Source of the DNA: Choricystis sp. odSpoLacu1
Taxonomy: Eukaryota > Chlorophyta > Trebouxiophyceae
Length of the DNA: 64,000 bases
NCBI GenBank assembly: GCA_958009055.1
Contig: OY253649.1
Coordinates: 1,451,298-1,515,297 of the forward strand
Reading direction: 5' to 3'
The notes beneath the pieces were generated by a model that saw only the letters and a list, made by a program, of their open reading frames with translations, was not told the origin of the DNA and searched no databases. Position numbers and translations under genes: made by a program. This document shows positions 61,301-64,000 of this stretch, one piece after another; position 1 is the stretch's first letter, and each line of letters begins with the position of its first letter.

Positions 61301-63230
61301 GCCCGAGCTCGTCGGGGCAGTCGAAAAAGTCACCGTCAGCTGGGTCGACGTCGCCGACGTCACAGTGCCGGCGGCGCCCAGGTTGAGCGTCACCGAGTCG
61401 CCGGCAGCCGCCGGGTCGAAGCCGGTGCCGTTGATCACCAGCGCGGGTGCGTTGCGCGCCAGGTTGGCCACGCTCGGCGTGACGGCCGGAGGGTCGACGA
61501 CCGTCGCAACTTGCACAGGGGCCCCGCTCGACCCGCCGAACGACGTCACCACAGCCGTCAGGTTGCCCGAGCTCGTCGGGGCAGTCGAAAAAGTCACCGT
61601 CAGCTGGGTCGACGTCGCCGACGTCACAGTGCCGGCGGCGCCCAGGTTGAGCGTCACCGAGTCGCCGGCAGCCGCCGGGTCGAAGCCGGTGCCGTTGATC
61701 ACCAGCGCGGGTGCGTTGCGCGCCAGGTTGGCCACGCTCGGCGTGACGGCCGGAGGGTCGACGACCGTCGCAACTTGCACAGGGGCCCCGCTCGACCCGC
61801 CGAACGACGTCACCACAGCCGTCAGGTTGCCCGAGCTCGTCGGGGCAGTCGAAAAAGTCACCGTCAGCTGGGTCGACGTCGCCGACGTCACAGTGCCGGC
61901 GGCGCCCAGGTTGAGCGTCACCGAGTCGCCGGCAGCCGCCGGGTCGAAGCCGGTGCCGTTGATCACCAGCGCGGGTGCGTTGCGCGCCAGGTTGGCCACG
62001 CTCGGCGTGACGGCCGGAGGGTCGACGACCGTCGCAACTTGCACAGGGGCCCCGCTCGACCCGCCGAACGACGTCACCACAGCCGTCAGGTTGCCCGAGC
62101 TCGTCGGGGCAGTCGAAAAAGTCACCGTCAGCTGGGTCGACGTCGCCGACGTCACAGTGCCGGCGGCGCCCAGGTTGAGCGTCACCGAGTCGCCGGCAGC
62201 CGCCGGGTCGAAGCCGGTGCCGTTGATCACCAGCGCGGGTGCGTTGCGCGCCAGGTTGGCCACGCTCGGCGTGACGGTTAGTGGCAACACTGTCGGCCAC
62301 GGCGTCGGCTTCGGCAATCGCAATTTTGCTGGGGCGACGGCGATTTTAAGGGTCGGCGCATCGATGGCAAGGGAGGCTTGGCCGTCGCTCGTGGTCGTCT
62401 TCTTGCAACCCGCCGTCACGGACGACACCCAACTCAGCGGCGGAGTGACGAGCACGCCGACGCCGCCCTGCGTGCCGCAGGTAACGTAGTTGGTGGGGAC
62501 GAGGGACGAGTTGGACTTGACGACAAATGAGAGCTCGCCGACCAGCCCCGTCGCCACGTCCACCGCCACGCGCAGCGAGGCGATGTAACCGTCGTCCGCC
62601 ACGACGAAAGAACGCGGCGCGCCCGCAGTCGAGCACAGAGGAGCGTCGGCGCCCAGCTGAAGGCCGACCACGTCGCCCGTCGCGTCGTCCACGAAGCACG
62701 TGACGGCGCCCGTGAAACGGGGCGCCGTCGCGTTTGGGGCGGCTGTGAACGCGCTCAGCTTGAGTGCGAATTCGGCAATCAGCGCGCTCTCGGTGGCGTT
62801 CAGGAGGGTCGCGGGGGAGTCGGCGGCCGCGGGGGAGGCAGCGACCAGCCTGGCGACTGAAGAAACGGAAGAGGGATGTCAAGAAGGTGTGGGTGGTGAC
62901 ACTTGCGCATAAACGTCGCCCGCCCGCGCGCGCGCGCGCAGTTTTGGGGGGGGGGGGGGGGGGCACGAGCTGGCCTGGGCGCTACTGGGGCGCCCAGGCC
63001 GTGAAGCTGCGCTACTGGGGCAATCGTGAAGCTGCCTTCACGATTGCGCCGTGGAAGCTGCAGCCTCCGTCCGCGTGGTTGCCCTGGTGTGTCCGGAACG
63101 TGTGCAATAAATACCCTCCACGTACCCCCGACTCACCGCAAGCCATCCACAGCGTCGACAGAAGCATGGGCGCGCGTAGGAAAGCAGACAAGCAACAGGG
63201 CGCCCCTGAGAAAGCTGGAAGGGTGGGCAT
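58373..63230 (-). CDS. Giant secreted IPT/TIG-like tandem-repeat protein with Gly-rich tail
   Basis: Three exons, 63230-63137, 62856-58687 and 58605-58373 (1498 residues, all junctions in frame). Hydrophobic leader (APMLLSTLWMACG, then VARLVAASPAAA) acts as a signal peptide. A ~180-residue N-terminal domain with several Cys follows. Then come 11 copies of an 88-residue unit (VTPSVANLARNAPALVINGT, GFDPAAAGDSVTLNLGAAGT, LTVTFSTAPTSSGNLTAVVT, VATVVDPPA). Each unit looks like an IPT/TIG immunoglobulin-type beta sandwich and has NGT and NLT glycosylation sequons. The last ~300 residues are a Gly-rich domain (GGGGGAGG, YVVVGGGGGAGGAPYGQ) ending in a hydrophobic stretch AGLVILTYSAVACLI. A surface adhesin or wall protein is inferred. 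The gene ends ~300 bp before telomere repeats. Confidence 0.8.
59377..62280. repeat. 11 x 264-bp tandem repeat (coding)
   Basis: A GAGGGTCGAC landmark recurs every 264 bp (59377, 59641, 59905, 60169, 60433, 60697, 60961, 61225, 61489, 61753, 62017). By reading, the copies are identical or nearly so at nucleotide level; the outer edges alone differ. 264 is a multiple of three, so copy-number change keeps the frame. Confidence 0.97.
62946..62963. repeat. Poly-G run in intron 1 of the tandem-repeat gene
   Basis: 18 consecutive G (poly-C on the sense strand of the gene), prone to slippage and assembly error. Confidence 0.9.
62972..63047. repeat. Two adjacent hairpins in intron 1
   Basis: Hairpin 1: GGCCTGGGCG (62972-62981) with CGCCCAGGCC (62991-63000). 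Hairpin 2: GCAATCGTGAAG (63020-63031) with CTTCACGATTGC (63036-63047). The linker GCTACTGGGG occurs in both units, so they look like a degenerate duplication. Confidence 0.85.
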
Positions 63231-63543
63231 GCGTGCATCGTGTTCAATAGCATGCGCGCGCGCAATTCCTCGCCGCCCCGCAACCCGCAACCAAATACTC
63301 ACTCCTGCGCGTGTACTCCGCTGACGCCCAAGCGACGGTGGGGGCGAGAAAGAGTGGTGTGGGCGAGGAGAGAGAGAAAGTTAGGGCACGATGATGGAGC
63401 GTTCGGTTTTTTGTTTCTTTTTTCCGTTAATTAGGGTTAGCAACCACAAGCACACCCTTTTCATCCCGCACACACACACACAATCAAGCGTCCTTGCCCT
63501 GCCCCATGTATTCATCCATTTCGCGGTCGTCCAAACACGCCTC
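63231..63543. other. Gene-telomere transition
   Basis: 313 bp between the first exon of the tandem-repeat gene and the telomere array. It must hold that gene's promoter (read leftward). It includes a short interstitial TTAGGGTTAG at ~63431. No other feature is seen. Confidence 0.5.
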
Positions 63544-64000
63544 AGGGTTAGGGTTAGGGTTAGGGTTAGGGTTAGGGTTAGGGTTAGGGTTAGGGTTAGG
63601 GTTAGGGTTAGGGTTAGGGTTAGGGTTAGGGTTAGGGTTAGGGTTAGGGTTAGGGGTAGGGGTAGGGGTAGGGGTAGGGGTAGGGGTAGGGGTAGGGGTA
63701 GGGGTAGGGGTAGGGGTAGGGGTAGGGGTAGGGGTAGGGGTAGGGTTAGGGTTAGGGGTAGGGGTAGGGGTAGGGGTTAGGGGTTAGGGTTAGGGTTAGG
63801 GTTAGGGTTAGGGTTAGGGTTAGGGTTAGGGTTAGGGTTAGGGTTAGGGTTAGGGTTAGGGTTAGGGTTAGGGTTAGGGTTAGGGTTAGGGTTAGGGTTA
63901 GGGTTAGGGTTAGGGTTAGGGTTAGGGTTAGGGTTAGGGGTAGGGTTAGGGTTAGGGTTAGGGGTAGGGGTAGGGGTAGGGGTAGGGGTAGGGGTTAGGG
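63544..64000 (+). repeat. Telomere: TTAGGG array with TAGGGG variant blocks
   Basis: Continuous G-rich telomere repeats to the window end. The first ~105 bp are TTAGGG. A block of TAGGGG follows (about 63652-63740), then alternating TTAGGG, TAGGGG and TTAGGGG, a long TTAGGG block (from ~63785) and a final TAGGGG block. G-strand on + at the right side is the orientation of a chromosome right end. TTAGGG excludes the typical land-plant TTTAGGG and Chlamydomonas TTTTAGGG types. Confidence 0.97.

Noticed and set aside
59377..62280. CRISPR-like array
   Set aside because: 264-bp direct repeats without spacers, coding throughout and in a eukaryotic subtelomere.
59100..62489. Three further ~1,000-residue open frames (two on +, one on -) across the tandem repeats
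   Set aside because: They are shadows: a 264-bp GC-rich unit without stops in those frames, repeated 11 times. Only the minus frame with a signal exon, Ig-like pattern and Gly-rich tail makes biological sense.

Overview
The window reads as the right-hand end of a nuclear chromosome from a very GC-rich, photosynthetic, unicellular eukaryote (a microalga). The last ~450 bp are TTAGGG-type telomere repeats in the orientation expected for a right end. Genes are dense, lie on both strands and have short GT-AG introns with pyrimidine-rich acceptors. Products are eukaryotic: Sec63, a P3A H+-ATPase, Hop2, an EMSY-like protein, an ELYS-domain protein and an R2R3-MYB. An IspF enzyme (plastid MEP pathway) and a protein with a signal peptide followed by an AFAP-like motif indicate a plastid, possibly of secondary red origin. 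The exact lineage cannot be fixed from the sequence alone.

Layout: 1-42 kb is a housekeeping region. In order it holds an R2R3-MYB (partial), an EMSY-like ENT/Tudor protein, Sec63, an organellar J-protein, a disrupted SET methyltransferase, Hop2, an LYR-motif complex III assembly factor, phosphoethanolamine methyltransferase, a repetitive plastid-type protein, a GGCT-like protein, a secreted Cys-rich protein and a Pro-rich protein. It continues with an ABCC transporter, an ELYS/HOS1-like protein, a peroxiredoxin-thioredoxin fusion, succinyl-CoA ligase beta, a LisH protein, IspF, two tandem secreted Cys-rich paralogues, the plasma-membrane H+-ATPase and an LRR protein. Many neighbours are head-to-head with 100-500 bp shared promoter regions.

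42-56 kb becomes accessory. It has a GH18 chitinase with two peritrophin-like chitin-binding domains, a divergent PLAC8 pair, two small secreted proteins, a two-member family I do not recognise (44.9-46.0 kb and 50.6-51.1 kb), and a run of four glycosyltransferase-like genes in a visibly AT-richer island (about 48.3-56.3 kb). 56-64 kb is subtelomeric. It holds a small RS-like ORF, a long hairpin, a VTC-like fragment, a truncated second copy of the succinyl-CoA ligase beta gene, and a ~1,500-residue secreted protein built of 11 essentially identical 88-residue IPT/TIG-like repeats plus a Gly-rich tail, followed by telomere repeats.

Several reading frames (SET, ABCC, ELYS, LisH, the unknown family) break, mostly exactly at (CG)n or poly-C runs. 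These look more like assembly indels or slippage than gene death, but the sequence alone cannot separate the two. All intron positions given were placed by frame continuity, splice consensus and protein-family fit. 5' ends are the least certain part of the models.
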